IMG/VR virus record: IMGVR_UViG_3300031775_001255
Location: 1-25,132 of that record
Strand: one strand, 5' to 3'
Source: a virus
Length of the DNA stretch: 25,132 bases
The position numbers and the translations under genes were made by a program. Below, piece by piece: positions 1 to 8,147 of the stretch. The first letter of the stretch is position 1; every line of letters starts with the position of its first letter. Under the pieces are notes generated by a model, which had not been told where the DNA came from, ran no database searches, and was given only the letters and a program-made list of their open reading frames with translations.

Positions 1-1
1 T

Positions 2-874
2 GGAATAACGGAGAGAGGGATTGACATTAGGAGCCTGGTCGAGCTATTAGGATTTGAGCCGAATTTAATAATTCATGCCGAAAACTTTAAACACGATAGA
101 TTAATAGTTGAAAATTTAGACTCCTATGACTGTAGTAAGGCCTTAATAATTGAGGACATGCACTACCCGGAATATATCTTCAATTCTTTCAAGCTGGGAG
201 GGTTTGATTATGTTTTTAATCATTGCAAAAACGATGACTTCAGCCTTATCCAGTCAAAGCTTCCAAGCGATACTGAATATCTAGACTATCCTCATTTTAT
301 AAATTTAGACACATTTAAAGATTATAATCTTCCCAAAGAATATGATATAATTCTTTATGGTTCTACAGAGGAGGCTATTTATCCATTCAGGAAGAGATTA
401 TTTGATTTAATATTAGCTTCGGATCTAAATGTGAAGCATATTCCATTCGGGGGATACCACGGCCACAACCCAACGCAAGGAGAATCCTTAGCTAGAGAGA
501 TAAATAAATCTAAAATAGGAATATCAACTAGGTCCAAGAGGGATTGTCTCATTAAAAAATACCTTGAAGTCCCAGCTTGCAACACTGCTGTAGCGGGAAA
601 CATTCCCTCGGAATGGTCTGACAACAAAGAACTTATCATTGAGTTAAATGAAGCGATGACATCCGATGAAATTATCAGGAAATTAAAATATTACATCAAG
701 GACGAAAAAGCTTTAAAAGATAAAACGGAATTGGCGCACAAACATGTGACTGAAAAATGCGGGTACGATAACGGAATAGAATTATTCAATAAAAACATAT
801 CGAAAATATTATTAGCATCTGAAAAATCTTTTTTAAAAAACATTAAGTGTATTGACATAAACCTCGAGAGTTAA
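2..874 (+). CDS. GT-B glycosyltransferase, CgeB-like (5' end outside window)
   Basis: The frame is open from base 2, so the gene starts upstream of the window. The ATG at 158 is internal, because residues before it read as continuous protein. About 290 residues are visible. The C-terminal half has the layout of CgeB-like GT-B glycosyltransferases: a hydrophobic strand with YDIILYGS, an arginine-rich helix after it, the GGYHGHNP turn, then SKIGISTRSKRD and a KKYLEVPACNTAVAGN segment, which resembles the nucleotide-sugar phosphate-binding part of the family. It probably transfers a sugar from a nucleotide donor in the cytoplasm. Acceptor and donor cannot be read from sequence. It stands 160 bp before the UDP-sugar dehydrogenase gene, in line with a glycan-related neighbourhood. 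The family call is by motif recall only, so the exact GT family is uncertain. Confidence 0.6.
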   Translation, partial: GITERGIDIRSLVELLGFEPNLIIHAENFKHDRLIVENLDSYDCSKALIIEDMHYPEYIFNSFKLGGFDYVFNHCKNDDFSLIQSKLPSDTEYLDYPHFINLDTFKDYNLPKEYDIILYGSTEEAIYPFRKRLFDLILASDLNVKHIPFGGYHGHNPTQGESLAREINKSKIGISTRSKRDCLIKKYLEVPACNTAVAGNIPSEWSDNKELIIELNEAMTSDEIIRKLKYYIKDEKALKDKTELAHKHVTEKCGYDNGIELFNKNISKILLASEKSFLKNIKCIDINLES

Positions 875-1034
875 TCGAAAAGAAAGTGGAATCCAGCTTG
901 GCTAGTTACTATGAACCTAAAGGCGACAAATACTCTATATTCTAAAAACACTTAGCCCCTTTTTTGGATTTAGTGTAGGGATAAAAAAAACAAAATAAGC
1001 ATCCCAAACGCTTTATTAACCTGTAATTAGGCTA

Positions 1035-1862
1035 ATGGAATCTCTGACAATAGGGGTCGTAGGCAATGGGTTCGTCGGAAGGGCGATGACAATGCTTAGG
1101 CCAAATGTAAATGTAAAGGTTTGGGACATAGACCCGACCAAGGTAGAACCACAGGGCATGTCGTTTAACGACTTCGTTATGGATAGTGGAATCATATTTA
1201 TTGCGGTCCCCACTCCAATGTCAGAAAATGGAGAATGTCACCTCGACATAGTCGAATCTGTTGTCTCTAGGATTAGATTAGTTGATAATCAGAAATGGAT
1301 AATACTAAGATCTACAGTTCCGCCTGGGACTTCTGAAAAATTAGGCATCTCATTTATGCCTGAATTCTTAACAGAAAGAAACTGGAAAGAGGATTTCATT
1401 AATTGCGAGCAATGGATACTCGGCACAGAAGACGATTCTCTTTTTGACCTTACTCAGAAAGTATTTCTCGCCTCTGACGTTAAAAATAAGAAGTTATTCA
1501 AATGCTCGATCAATGCTGCGGAGTTAATTAAATATACAAAGAATGTTTTCTTGTCCGTAAAGGTGTCTTACTTCAATGAGATTGAAGACTATTGCAGGCA
1601 AAAGGGGATTGATTATGAAGAAGTCAGATCCTTGGTTTCTGCCGATTCCAGAATCGGAGGAGGGCATACCTTAGTTCCTGGAATTGACGGGAAAAGAGGG
1701 TTTGGGGGAACGTGTTTCCCTAAAGATTGTCATGCTTTACTTCACGAGATGAAGAGATCTGGTGTAAATCCCTTTGTTATCCCCGCCTCCATTAGTCGAA
1801 ACGAATTAGTTGATCGTCCCGAAATGGATTGGCTCATCGATAAAGGGAGAGCATCTCTTTAA
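1035..1862 (+). CDS. Short UDP-glucose/GDP-mannose dehydrogenase-like protein
   Basis: 275 residues. The N-terminal NAD-binding Rossmann motif GVVGNGFVG lies at residues 8-15, with an acidic end to strand two (VWDID, 29-33). The central region has the family helix AELIKYTKN (162-170) and FLSVKVSYFNE (172-182), with Lys175 at the conserved lysine. The catalytic signature FGGTCFPKD is at 223-231, with Cys227 as the expected nucleophile. Family members usually run to about 390-450 residues and end in a UDP-binding domain. This protein stops about 45 residues after the catalytic Cys, so that domain is absent. It would oxidise a nucleotide sugar to a uronic acid if active. The stop overlaps the next ATG by one base (TAATG). 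No Shine-Dalgarno is visible at the start. Family call firm; activity uncertain because of the missing domain. Confidence 0.8.
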   Translation: MESLTIGVVGNGFVGRAMTMLRPNVNVKVWDIDPTKVEPQGMSFNDFVMDSGIIFIAVPTPMSENGECHLDIVESVVSRIRLVDNQKWIILRSTVPPGTSEKLGISFMPEFLTERNWKEDFINCEQWILGTEDDSLFDLTQKVFLASDVKNKKLFKCSINAAELIKYTKNVFLSVKVSYFNEIEDYCRQKGIDYEEVRSLVSADSRIGGGHTLVPGIDGKRGFGGTCFPKDCHALLHEMKRSGVNPFVIPASISRNELVDRPEMDWLIDKGRASL

Positions 1863-2350
1863 TGCGAAAAAAAAGACCTAAAATAAGAAGGAAGCCGAAC
1901 TGCTCTTGTTCGCTTTGCAAAAAGAGGATATACAGAAGGCCTTCTCAGTTGTTGGCTGGATTGGTATTTTGCAGTAGAGCATGCAATGGCAAATCCCAGA
2001 GGACAAATGAAAAAAAATGCCCAGAATGCGGCAAAGAATTTCTCGGTCAGGCAGGAGGGAATCAAAAAAATTGTTCAAGAAAATGCGCGGACAAGAGCCG
2101 GAAGGGAGCTAGATATAATTCAAAAAAAGGAAAAAATACTTCGGTTAGAGGCAACAAGTTAAAGGAGAGGTTGGCCAAACTAAGAGGGGCTCAATGCGAA
2201 AAATGCGAACACAAGAATTATAACATTCTTCAAGTTCACCACATTAAGCCTAAATCAGAGGGCGGGTCTAGCCTGAATGAAAATTTAATGCTTCTTTGTC
2301 CCAATTGCCACACAACAATACATTTGGGAGAGTGCGAATACAATGGATAA
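1862..2350 (+). CDS. HNH endonuclease with N-terminal zinc-finger pairs
   Basis: 162 residues, very basic N-terminus. Cysteine pairs at about 16/19, 37/41, 53/56 and 71/75 look like two zinc-binding ribbons. The C-terminal HNH core starts with CEKC (112-115), carries HH at 126-127 in QVHHIKP, an Asn in the SLNENLMLLC stretch, CPNCH (146-150) and His154. This is a beta-beta-alpha-metal nuclease fold with structural zinc, as in free-standing phage homing-type HNH enzymes. It would cut DNA. The target is unknown. It is coupled to the dehydrogenase by TAATG and overlaps the next gene by 8 bp. Its position between sugar genes and a DNA methyltransferase may mean either a mobile insertion or a companion to the methyltransferase. 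The family call is secure. Confidence 0.85.
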   Translation: MRKKRPKIRRKPNCSCSLCKKRIYRRPSQLLAGLVFCSRACNGKSQRTNEKKCPECGKEFLGQAGGNQKNCSRKCADKSRKGARYNSKKGKNTSVRGNKLKERLAKLRGAQCEKCEHKNYNILQVHHIKPKSEGGSSLNENLMLLCPNCHTTIHLGECEYNG

Positions 2351-2666
2351 AAAAACTTATTGCTTTGACCTAGACGATACTCTATGCTATATTAAGATAG
2401 GCGAAAAAACAGATTACATGTCATCATATCCTTACGAGTCTAGAATTAAAAAAGTCAACGAACTATACGAACAAGGGAATTTCATTATTATCGATACAGC
2501 AAGAGGTTCCGAAACAGGCATCAATTGGTTAGCCCGAACATATTCTCAGCTTATCGGCTGGGGGCTGAAGTTTCATAAACTTAGGTGTGGAATAAAACTT
2601 TCTGCGGATTATTATATTGACGACAAAGGTTTATCGGTGATAGACTACTTTAATGACGAACAATGA
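2343..2666 (+). CDS. Small HAD-superfamily phosphatase
   Basis: 107 residues. HAD motif I is FDLDDT (8-13), with Asp9 as nucleophile and Asp11 as acid/base. Motif II is the Thr in DTARG (51-55). A lysine for motif III is likely within 77-85, and motif IV is the DD pair at 93-94 in YIDDKG. There is no room for a cap domain, so it resembles the compact C0 sugar-phosphate or KDO8P phosphatase-like members often found in capsule or LPS gene sets. It would dephosphorylate a small phosphorylated metabolite, possibly a sugar phosphate given the neighbours. GGAGAG lies about 9 bp before the ATG. Its TGA stop overlaps the ATG of the alternative frame at 2663 by four bases, and it also overlaps the methyltransferase start at 2653. 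Superfamily firm; substrate unknown. Confidence 0.75.
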   Translation: MDKKTYCFDLDDTLCYIKIGEKTDYMSSYPYESRIKKVNELYEQGNFIIIDTARGSETGINWLARTYSQLIGWGLKFHKLRCGIKLSADYYIDDKGLSVIDYFNDEQ

Positions 2667-3726
2667 AGAGTCAACCAATATTCCTTCCATCATCCCTACT
2701 ATATCGCTTTGCACCGGATATTCCGGGATCGAAATTGGAATCGGAAAAGTGCTCGAAAATATTCGCTGCGTCGCTATGGTGGAGAGGGAAACCTTCCTCT
2801 GCTCCCTCCTTCTCTCGAAGATGGAAGAAGGATTGCTGGAGCCATGCCCTTTGTTCTCGGATGTTAATACCTTCCCGTGGGAAGAGTTTCGTCCAATCAT
2901 GGGTGAAGGAATTCTTACCTTTGGTTGGCCCTGCCAACCAGTCTCCAGTATCGGAAAAAGAGAAGGAGTCAAAGATGAAAGATGGCTCTTCGATATCATA
3001 TCAGACGGAGTTGAAATTATGCAACCGGGATGGCTCTTTGCAGAAAACGTCGAAGGACTGCTCTCTGCCAAAATGCCCGGAGGGGGGCTTGTTATTGGCC
3101 ACTGCATCGAAAGACTGGAAGAGTTGGATTATACAGTTGAGGTCGGAATATTTAGCGCGGAGGAAGTCTTCGCTCCTCATAGGAGGAAGCGTGTCTGGCT
3201 CTTGGCCCACCGCAAGGGTGTCAAGTGCGAATGGGCCATCACAGAAAGAGATAAACTTAGGGAATCCAAAGAGGAGATTGGAAGTGGAAGTTTTTTGTCA
3301 AACGAATGGCCATCAAGACCAAGAGACGCTCAAAACGAATGGGAAGAACCAAGAGTTGTCTTGGCCCACCCCAAGAGCCGGAAATCCGGGAAGCAGAAAA
3401 AAAAGCAAGGGGGGGAAGATTCTCAATCAGGAAGCGAAAAAATGGTCAACCCCTCAAGCCAGCGATCATGTGGGAACCTACAGACCGAAGGATGCGACCC
3501 TGAGGAGGGATCTGGGATCAAAGGGGAGAAGCGGAGTCCTGAATCCGAATTGGGTGGAGAGCCTAATGCTGAGCAGGTTCGTCAAGTCGGAGATTCCCTC
3601 TTTAATGTGGACCCAACTATCCGAAGACTGGAGCGCCTTAAAGCCCTTGGAAACGGAGTAATTCCGGACTGCGCAGCCAAAGCTTTTGTTTTTTTATTTA
3701 ATCGTTTAGCGGAGAGAGAGCAATGA
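2653..3726 (+). CDS. DNA cytosine-C5 methyltransferase (Dcm-like)
   Basis: 357 residues. Motif I (SAM binding) is SLCTGYSGIEIGIG at about 18-31. Motif IV is GWPCQP with catalytic Cys94. Motif VI is ENVEG at 131-135. Motif VIII is HRRKRVW at 176-182. A long variable target-recognition region follows. Motifs IX-X end in LKALGNGVIPDCAAKAF near 329-345. All core motifs are intact, so it should methylate cytosine at C5 in a specific DNA site, likely protecting phage DNA or competing with host restriction. The target-recognition region carries repeated L/M-A/V-H/N-P strings (LAHP, MVNP). The gene is richer in G+C than its neighbours (sampled lines at 2761 and 3481 are about 57-60 percent, against about 35 percent for a sampled nrdA line), suggesting separate acquisition or dual-coding constraint. 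A second frame is open through nearly its whole length. Confidence 0.9.
   Translation: MTNNEESTNIPSIIPTISLCTGYSGIEIGIGKVLENIRCVAMVERETFLCSLLLSKMEEGLLEPCPLFSDVNTFPWEEFRPIMGEGILTFGWPCQPVSSIGKREGVKDERWLFDIISDGVEIMQPGWLFAENVEGLLSAKMPGGGLVIGHCIERLEELDYTVEVGIFSAEEVFAPHRRKRVWLLAHRKGVKCEWAITERDKLRESKEEIGSGSFLSNEWPSRPRDAQNEWEEPRVVLAHPKSRKSGKQKKKQGGEDSQSGSEKMVNPSSQRSCGNLQTEGCDPEEGSGIKGEKRSPESELGGEPNAEQVRQVGDSLFNVDPTIRRLERLKALGNGVIPDCAAKAFVFLFNRLAEREQ
2663..3661 (+). CDS. Possible overlapping gene in the +1 frame of the C5 methyltransferase
   Basis: A 332-codon frame runs stop-free through almost the whole methyltransferase gene. Its ATG overlaps the HAD stop as ATGA, the same coupling used by real genes here. 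The predicted protein is Ser/Lys/Arg-rich, has no known domain that I can name, and contains three related tryptophan-proline strings: WPTA at 181, WPTPRA at 234 and WSTPQA at 261, followed by LNPNWVESLM at 293-302. I recall WPTPxA and LNPxWVExLM strings as recurrent in predicted proteins near phage C5 methyltransferases. They are read from the same bases as the LAHP/MVNP strings of the methyltransferase, so conservation of one frame would automatically create similarity in the other. The region is also G+C-rich and poor in stops on both strands. It could be a true overlapping gene or an echo of the methyltransferase frame. Confidence 0.35.
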   Translation: MKSQPIFLPSSLLYRFAPDIPGSKLESEKCSKIFAASLWWRGKPSSAPSFSRRWKKDCWSHALCSRMLIPSRGKSFVQSWVKEFLPLVGPANQSPVSEKEKESKMKDGSSISYQTELKLCNRDGSLQKTSKDCSLPKCPEGGLLLATASKDWKSWIIQLRSEYLARRKSSLLIGGSVSGSWPTARVSSANGPSQKEINLGNPKRRLEVEVFCQTNGHQDQETLKTNGKNQELSWPTPRAGNPGSRKKSKGGKILNQEAKKWSTPQASDHVGTYRPKDATLRRDLGSKGRSGVLNPNWVESLMLSRFVKSEIPSLMWTQLSEDWSALKPLETE

Positions 3727-4646
3727 AATATATGGTTGTAGGCGGAGCTGGCTTTATAGGCAGCAATATAGTAAACAGATTAGTTGGGTTAGGCCATGAA
3801 GTTATTGTCGTTGATAATCTTTTAACAGGCAAAAAAGAAAACCTTAACCCTGATGCTAAATTTATATTGGCAGACCTAAATGGTTGTAGCCCAAAGAATC
3901 CTACGTATTTCGATCAAGTTATTAAAGAAATGGACGGAGTAGATACTATTTTTCATCTAGCTGCCTTGGCAAGAGTTCAACCATCTATTGTTAACCCTCA
4001 TTCATTTAATGACACAAACGTAGGCGGAACACTGAATCTTCTGTGGATGGCTCACAAGGCAGGAGTCAGAAGGTTAGTATATAGCGCATCCTCCTCGGCC
4101 TACGGTGACGCCACTATATTGCCAACCCCAGAAACAGCCCCTATTGATCCGGTCAGTCCTTATGGGTTGCAAAAAGTAATAGGGGAGCAGTACTGTAGAA
4201 TGTTCTCCTTGGTATATGGATTAGAAACCGTCAGCTTGCGTTACTTTAATGTTTTTGGAGAAAATCAGGCAACAGAAGGGGCTTATCTTTTAGTCACGGG
4301 GATCTTCACCCAACAAAGGCTAGAAGGTAAACCTATGACCATTACAGGAGATGGCGAACAAAGAAGAGATTTTACCTATGTTGGGGATGTAGTTTCCGCC
4401 AATATATTATCAGCAAACTCCGACAAGGTTGGAAAGGGTGAAGTTATTAATATAGGAAATGGAGAAAATAGGTCTGTGAATGAATTAGCCGACATAGTGG
4501 GAGGCCCAAAAGTTTACATTGATGCGGTGGCAGAACCGAAAGAAACTCTCGCTGACAACAAAAAAGCCTTTGACCTGTTGGGGTGGAGACCAACCACCTC
4601 TATAGATGAATGGTTTCCGCTTTATAAAAAATCGTTAGGTCTATAA
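3723..4646 (+). CDS. NAD-dependent nucleotide-sugar epimerase (extended SDR, GalE/WbpP-like)
   Basis: 307 residues. The Rossmann motif GGAGFIGSN is at 7-15 and the conserved Asp31 in VVDNLLTG fits NAD binding. FHLAALARVQPS is at 78-88. The catalytic triad is the Ser cluster SASSSAYG (121-128), Tyr147 and Lys151 in YGLQK. RYFNVFGENQ at 173-182 and the RRDFTYVGDV stretch at 214-223 are typical of UDP-hexose 4-epimerases and related SDR enzymes. It would epimerise or otherwise modify a UDP-sugar in the cytoplasm. Length and motifs are normal for the family. A good GGAGAG ribosome-binding site precedes the ATG, which overlaps the methyltransferase stop by four bases. It is coupled to gmd by TAATG. 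The exact substrate (UDP-Glc, UDP-GlcNAc or a uronic acid) is not readable. Confidence 0.85.
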   Translation: MKYMVVGGAGFIGSNIVNRLVGLGHEVIVVDNLLTGKKENLNPDAKFILADLNGCSPKNPTYFDQVIKEMDGVDTIFHLAALARVQPSIVNPHSFNDTNVGGTLNLLWMAHKAGVRRLVYSASSSAYGDATILPTPETAPIDPVSPYGLQKVIGEQYCRMFSLVYGLETVSLRYFNVFGENQATEGAYLLVTGIFTQQRLEGKPMTITGDGEQRRDFTYVGDVVSANILSANSDKVGKGEVINIGNGENRSVNELADIVGGPKVYIDAVAEPKETLADNKKAFDLLGWRPTTSIDEWFPLYKKSLGL

Positions 4647-5686
4647 TGAGCGCAAGAAAAGTTATAGTAACCGGAGTTACGGGTCAAGATGGCAGTTACA
4701 TGGTAGACTACCTGTTGTCTAAAAACAACATTGAAGTCTATGGGCTGGTAAGAAAAACAAGCTGGCCAAACACAGAGAGAATTAAACACATAAAGAATGA
4801 TAGGTTTAAATTAGTTCAGGCCGACTTAACGGATTCGCATAGTTTAGACAACACCATTCGAGACATAGATCCGGATTATTTTATTAATTTTGCGGCGCAA
4901 TCTTTTGTTGGGGCTAGCTGGGATTTACCCAAGGTGACGTTTGAGACAAACGCCACCTCGGTTCTAGATATACTAGAGGCCATAAGAACCCATTCGCCTC
5001 AATGTAGGTTTTATAACGCAGGAACATCGGAAGAGTTTGGGGATGTGGTTTATACACCGCAAGACGAATCCCATCCGATTAGGCCAAGAAGCCCATATGG
5101 AGCCAGCAAAGCAGCTGCGAGGCATTTGGTCAAGGTATATAGAGAAAGCTATAACCTATATGCTGTGCAGGGGTGGTTATTCAATCACGAGTCCCCTCGA
5201 AGGGGCGAAGAATTTGTCACCAGAAAAATAACCAAAGCCATTTCAGAGATGAAAGTTCTTATAGAAAACGATTCTCGCCCCGAAGTTTTGAAACTAGGAA
5301 ACATAGACTCAAAAAGGGACTGGAGTCATGCTAGAGATTTTGTTCATTCTGTTTGGCTTATGTTGAACCAAGAGGCTCCAAAAGATTATGTCATTGCTAG
5401 CGGGGAGACCAGAAGTGTTCGAGACTTCTTGATAACTTGTTTTGATTATGCAGGTTTCCCAATAGAATTCAAAGGCGAGGGTCTGGATGAGAAAATAATA
5501 TACAAGCCATACGGGGTGACCATTGCTGAGATTGACCCTTCGTTTTATAGACCCGCCGAAGTTTCTCTTTTGTGCGGAGATGCCTCTCTCGCTCAGTCAG
5601 AGTTGGGTTGGCATCCTGAGTATACATTTTCGGACTTGGTTGGTGACATGATGGAAGAGGATATGAAGAAGACAAAAATAAGATAA
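4646..5686 (+). CDS. gmd: GDP-mannose 4,6-dehydratase
   Basis: 346 residues, full length for the family. TGVTGQDGSY (9-18) is the NADP-binding motif that marks Gmd. NFAAQSFVGASW is at 81-92. The catalytic residues are Thr127, Glu129 (TSEEFG), Tyr151 and Lys155 (YGASK). NHESPRRGEEFVTRKIT (180-196) is a Gmd hallmark. It converts GDP-D-mannose to GDP-4-keto-6-deoxymannose, the branch point to GDP-fucose, rhamnose, perosamine or colitose. No partner synthase such as Fcl is present in this window, although the preceding SDR gene could act next in the pathway. The ATG shares one base with the stop of the upstream epimerase gene, so the two are probably co-translated. Confidence 0.93.
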   Translation: MSARKVIVTGVTGQDGSYMVDYLLSKNNIEVYGLVRKTSWPNTERIKHIKNDRFKLVQADLTDSHSLDNTIRDIDPDYFINFAAQSFVGASWDLPKVTFETNATSVLDILEAIRTHSPQCRFYNAGTSEEFGDVVYTPQDESHPIRPRSPYGASKAAARHLVKVYRESYNLYAVQGWLFNHESPRRGEEFVTRKITKAISEMKVLIENDSRPEVLKLGNIDSKRDWSHARDFVHSVWLMLNQEAPKDYVIASGETRSVRDFLITCFDYAGFPIEFKGEGLDEKIIYKPYGVTIAEIDPSFYRPAEVSLLCGDASLAQSELGWHPEYTFSDLVGDMMEEDMKKTKIR

Positions 5687-5696
5687 ACATAATTCA

Positions 5697-8147
5697 ATGC
5701 AAATTAAAAAACGAAACGGAAGGCTGGAGCTATTCAATGTTGATAAAATCAATGCTTGCGCCCAACGAGCCTGTGCAGAGCTGCCAGATGTCTCAGCTAG
5801 CGAGATAGTTCTGGACGCCCAACTACAACTTTATGATAAAATCTCCACCGCCGAAATAGACCAGGCTTTAATATTATCATCAAGAGAAAAAATAGAAAAA
5901 GAGCCGAATTATTCTTACGCAACAGCTCGCCTAGTCTTAAACTGTCTTTACAAAGAGGTATTCAAAGAAGGCGTGGACTCTGATGTATTTGACTTGCAAT
6001 ATAGAAAGTCTTTCGTCCAAAACACAAAAAAGCTTGTTGAGGCCGGAAGGTTAGATAAGAAATTACTATCTTTCGACCTTAAAAAACTCAGTCTGTCGCT
6101 AGATTTAGACAGGGATAAGAGTTTTAAATATTTAGGAATCCAAACCCTTCACGACAGATATCTAATTAGAGAGGAAGGCAAGGTAGTTGAGTCTCCCCAA
6201 GCTTTTTGGATGAGAGTGTCAATGGGTTTATCTATAAACGAAAAAGACAAAGATGATTGGGCTATAAAATTTTATAACTTGATTAGTCAGTTTAAATATA
6301 CTCCATCCACGCCAACCCTATTTAATAGCGGAACAACGCACTCTCAGCTTTCGTCTTGTTATTTAAATACATTTGACGACAGCATTGATGGGATATTTGA
6401 TGGAGCTTGGCAGGAAGCCAGAAAATCTAAATTCGCGGGGGGTTTAGGTTTGGATGTAACGCCGTTCAGATCTTCGGGTTCCCACATTAACGGCACAAAT
6501 GGCGTCTCTAGTGGGCTAGTTCCTTGGCTTAAAATATATAATGATTTATTAATTGCAGTAAATCAAGGAGGTAAAAGGCCCGGTGCTGGATGTGCGTACC
6601 TAGAGCCTTGGCACATGGATTATGAAGACTTCTTGAACTTAAGAAGGAATACGGGGGATGATCGCCTTCGATGTCATGACATGAATACGGCTTCTTGGAT
6701 TCCAGATGCCTTTATGAACAGGGTAAAAGAAGAACGTTCTTGGTACATGTTCGATCCAAAAGAGTGCCCAGACCTACACGGCTTATACGGAGAAGCATTC
6801 GATAAGCGTTATGATCTTTATTGCAAAAGAGCAGACAAAGGAGAGATCAAGTCTTTCAACAAGGTTGAAGCAAAGGAATTATGGAAGAAAATGCTTAAGG
6901 TCCTTTTTGAGACATCTCATCCATGGAACACCTTCAAAGACCCTTGCAATATTAGGTATACCAATCAACACGAGGGGCCAGTTCATAGTTCTAACCTTTG
7001 CACAGAGATAACCTTGCACACAAAAGCTTCCTCATATTCTTCCGGGAAAAAGACGAAGATCGGAGAAACTGCTGTTTGCAATCTTGGGTCAATAAACATA
7101 GTTAACCATCTTCGAGAAACATATAACAAGGACGGCGGCGTCTCGAACAGGGACATAAATTGGACTATGTTGTCTGAGAGTATCCACTTGGCCATCCGAA
7201 TGCTCGATAATGTTATTGACATTAATTTTTATCCCACCGAAGAAGCGGAAAACTCAAACCTCAAGCATAGGCCGATAGGCTTAGGAATGATGGGGCTTCA
7301 TGACGCCCTTCATTTGCTTGATATATCTATAGACAGCAAAGAATCTATAAAGTTTAATGACAAGTTGTTTGAATTTTACAGCAAAGAGGCGATACTTGCC
7401 AGTAGTACTCTATCAAAAGAAAGGGGGCCTTATGAATCCTTCAGAGGTTCGCTTTGGGATGAAGGAGTAATGCCCTTGGACAGCTGGAATGCTCTTATGG
7501 AATACAAAGGAAAGCCAAAGAGCAGGACAACTAATTTTGACTGGTCTGAAGTAAAGAGTTCCATAAAGGATCATGGAATGAGAAACTCCAATGTTATGGC
7601 AATAGCCCCAACAGCGACCATAGGTTATATTAATGGGGTGGAACAAAGTATCGAACCTAACTTCTCAGTATTATTTGTTTATGAAAATAAAAGTGGCAAT
7701 TTCTACATAACAAACGAACATTTCGTAAATGATATGAAAAAAGAGGGGTTATGGAGTCCGGAGGTTGCCTCTTTGATTAAAAGCGTAGACGGAGACCTTT
7801 CCCTTTTAAATGGAGATATACCCGCTCATATAAAGGATAAATACAAAACAGCCTTTGATAGAGATATGTTTAAGTTGATCGATTGTAATGCGGCTAGGCA
7901 GAAATGGATAGATCAGTCTGTTAGCTTTAATTTATACAACAAAGGAACATCCCTGAAGTACCTTAATGACATCTATATGTATTGTTGGGAAAGCGGCTTA
8001 AAAACAACCTACTATTTAAGAAATCGAGCTGCTAGCAAAATAGAGAAAGCCACATCGGATTCAGCTCAACCCATTGAAGATCAACAGTCGGATTCTTGTA
8101 GCTTAACCGCTATGGCCAATGGCGAAATATGCGAAAGCTGTCAATAG
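5697..8147 (+). CDS. nrdA: Class I ribonucleoside-diphosphate reductase, large (alpha) subunit
   Basis: 816 residues. An N-terminal ATP-cone domain occupies about 1-90 (KRNGRLELFN at 5-14), so overall activity may be controlled by ATP/dATP. The catalytic barrel has the redox Cys221 (SSCYLNT), the SSNLCTEI loop with Asn433, the thiyl-radical Cys435 and Glu437, and the second redox Cys461 in AVCNLGSIN. MAIAPTATIGYINGVEQSIEPNFS is the conserved nucleotide loop. The C-terminal tail ends CESC followed by Gln, the shuttle cysteine pair that accepts electrons from thioredoxin or glutaredoxin. It reduces ribonucleoside diphosphates to deoxy forms for phage DNA synthesis, together with NrdB. Unusually, nrdB lies 14.5 kb downstream behind the glycan island. 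No clear Shine-Dalgarno is seen; the start is 10 bp after gmd. Confidence 0.97.
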   Translation: MQIKKRNGRLELFNVDKINACAQRACAELPDVSASEIVLDAQLQLYDKISTAEIDQALILSSREKIEKEPNYSYATARLVLNCLYKEVFKEGVDSDVFDLQYRKSFVQNTKKLVEAGRLDKKLLSFDLKKLSLSLDLDRDKSFKYLGIQTLHDRYLIREEGKVVESPQAFWMRVSMGLSINEKDKDDWAIKFYNLISQFKYTPSTPTLFNSGTTHSQLSSCYLNTFDDSIDGIFDGAWQEARKSKFAGGLGLDVTPFRSSGSHINGTNGVSSGLVPWLKIYNDLLIAVNQGGKRPGAGCAYLEPWHMDYEDFLNLRRNTGDDRLRCHDMNTASWIPDAFMNRVKEERSWYMFDPKECPDLHGLYGEAFDKRYDLYCKRADKGEIKSFNKVEAKELWKKMLKVLFETSHPWNTFKDPCNIRYTNQHEGPVHSSNLCTEITLHTKASSYSSGKKTKIGETAVCNLGSINIVNHLRETYNKDGGVSNRDINWTMLSESIHLAIRMLDNVIDINFYPTEEAENSNLKHRPIGLGMMGLHDALHLLDISIDSKESIKFNDKLFEFYSKEAILASSTLSKERGPYESFRGSLWDEGVMPLDSWNALMEYKGKPKSRTTNFDWSEVKSSIKDHGMRNSNVMAIAPTATIGYINGVEQSIEPNFSVLFVYENKSGNFYITNEHFVNDMKKEGLWSPEVASLIKSVDGDLSLLNGDIPAHIKDKYKTAFDRDMFKLIDCNAARQKWIDQSVSFNLYNKGTSLKYLNDIYMYCWESGLKTTYYLRNRAASKIEKATSDSAQPIEDQQSDSCSLTAMANGEICESCQ

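Noticed and set aside
22-50. TTGACA at 22 with TATTAG at 45 as a promoter
   Set aside because: It lies inside the first coding frame, and the -10 is poor.
158-874. ATG at 158 as the true start of the first gene
   Set aside because: The same frame is open to the window edge and reads as ordinary protein (for example LVELLGFEPNLIIHAENF), so 158 is internal.
875-1034. Possible tRNA or terminator in the 160-bp gap
   Set aside because: No cloverleaf or T-loop consensus could be traced, and the best stem (ACACT/AGTGT) is five pairs with a long loop and no proper T-run after it.
2631-3107. 158-codon open frame on the minus strand
   Set aside because: It lies opposite the methyltransferase in its G+C-rich, stop-poor part, shows no recognisable motif, has no start context, and all other genes are on the + strand.
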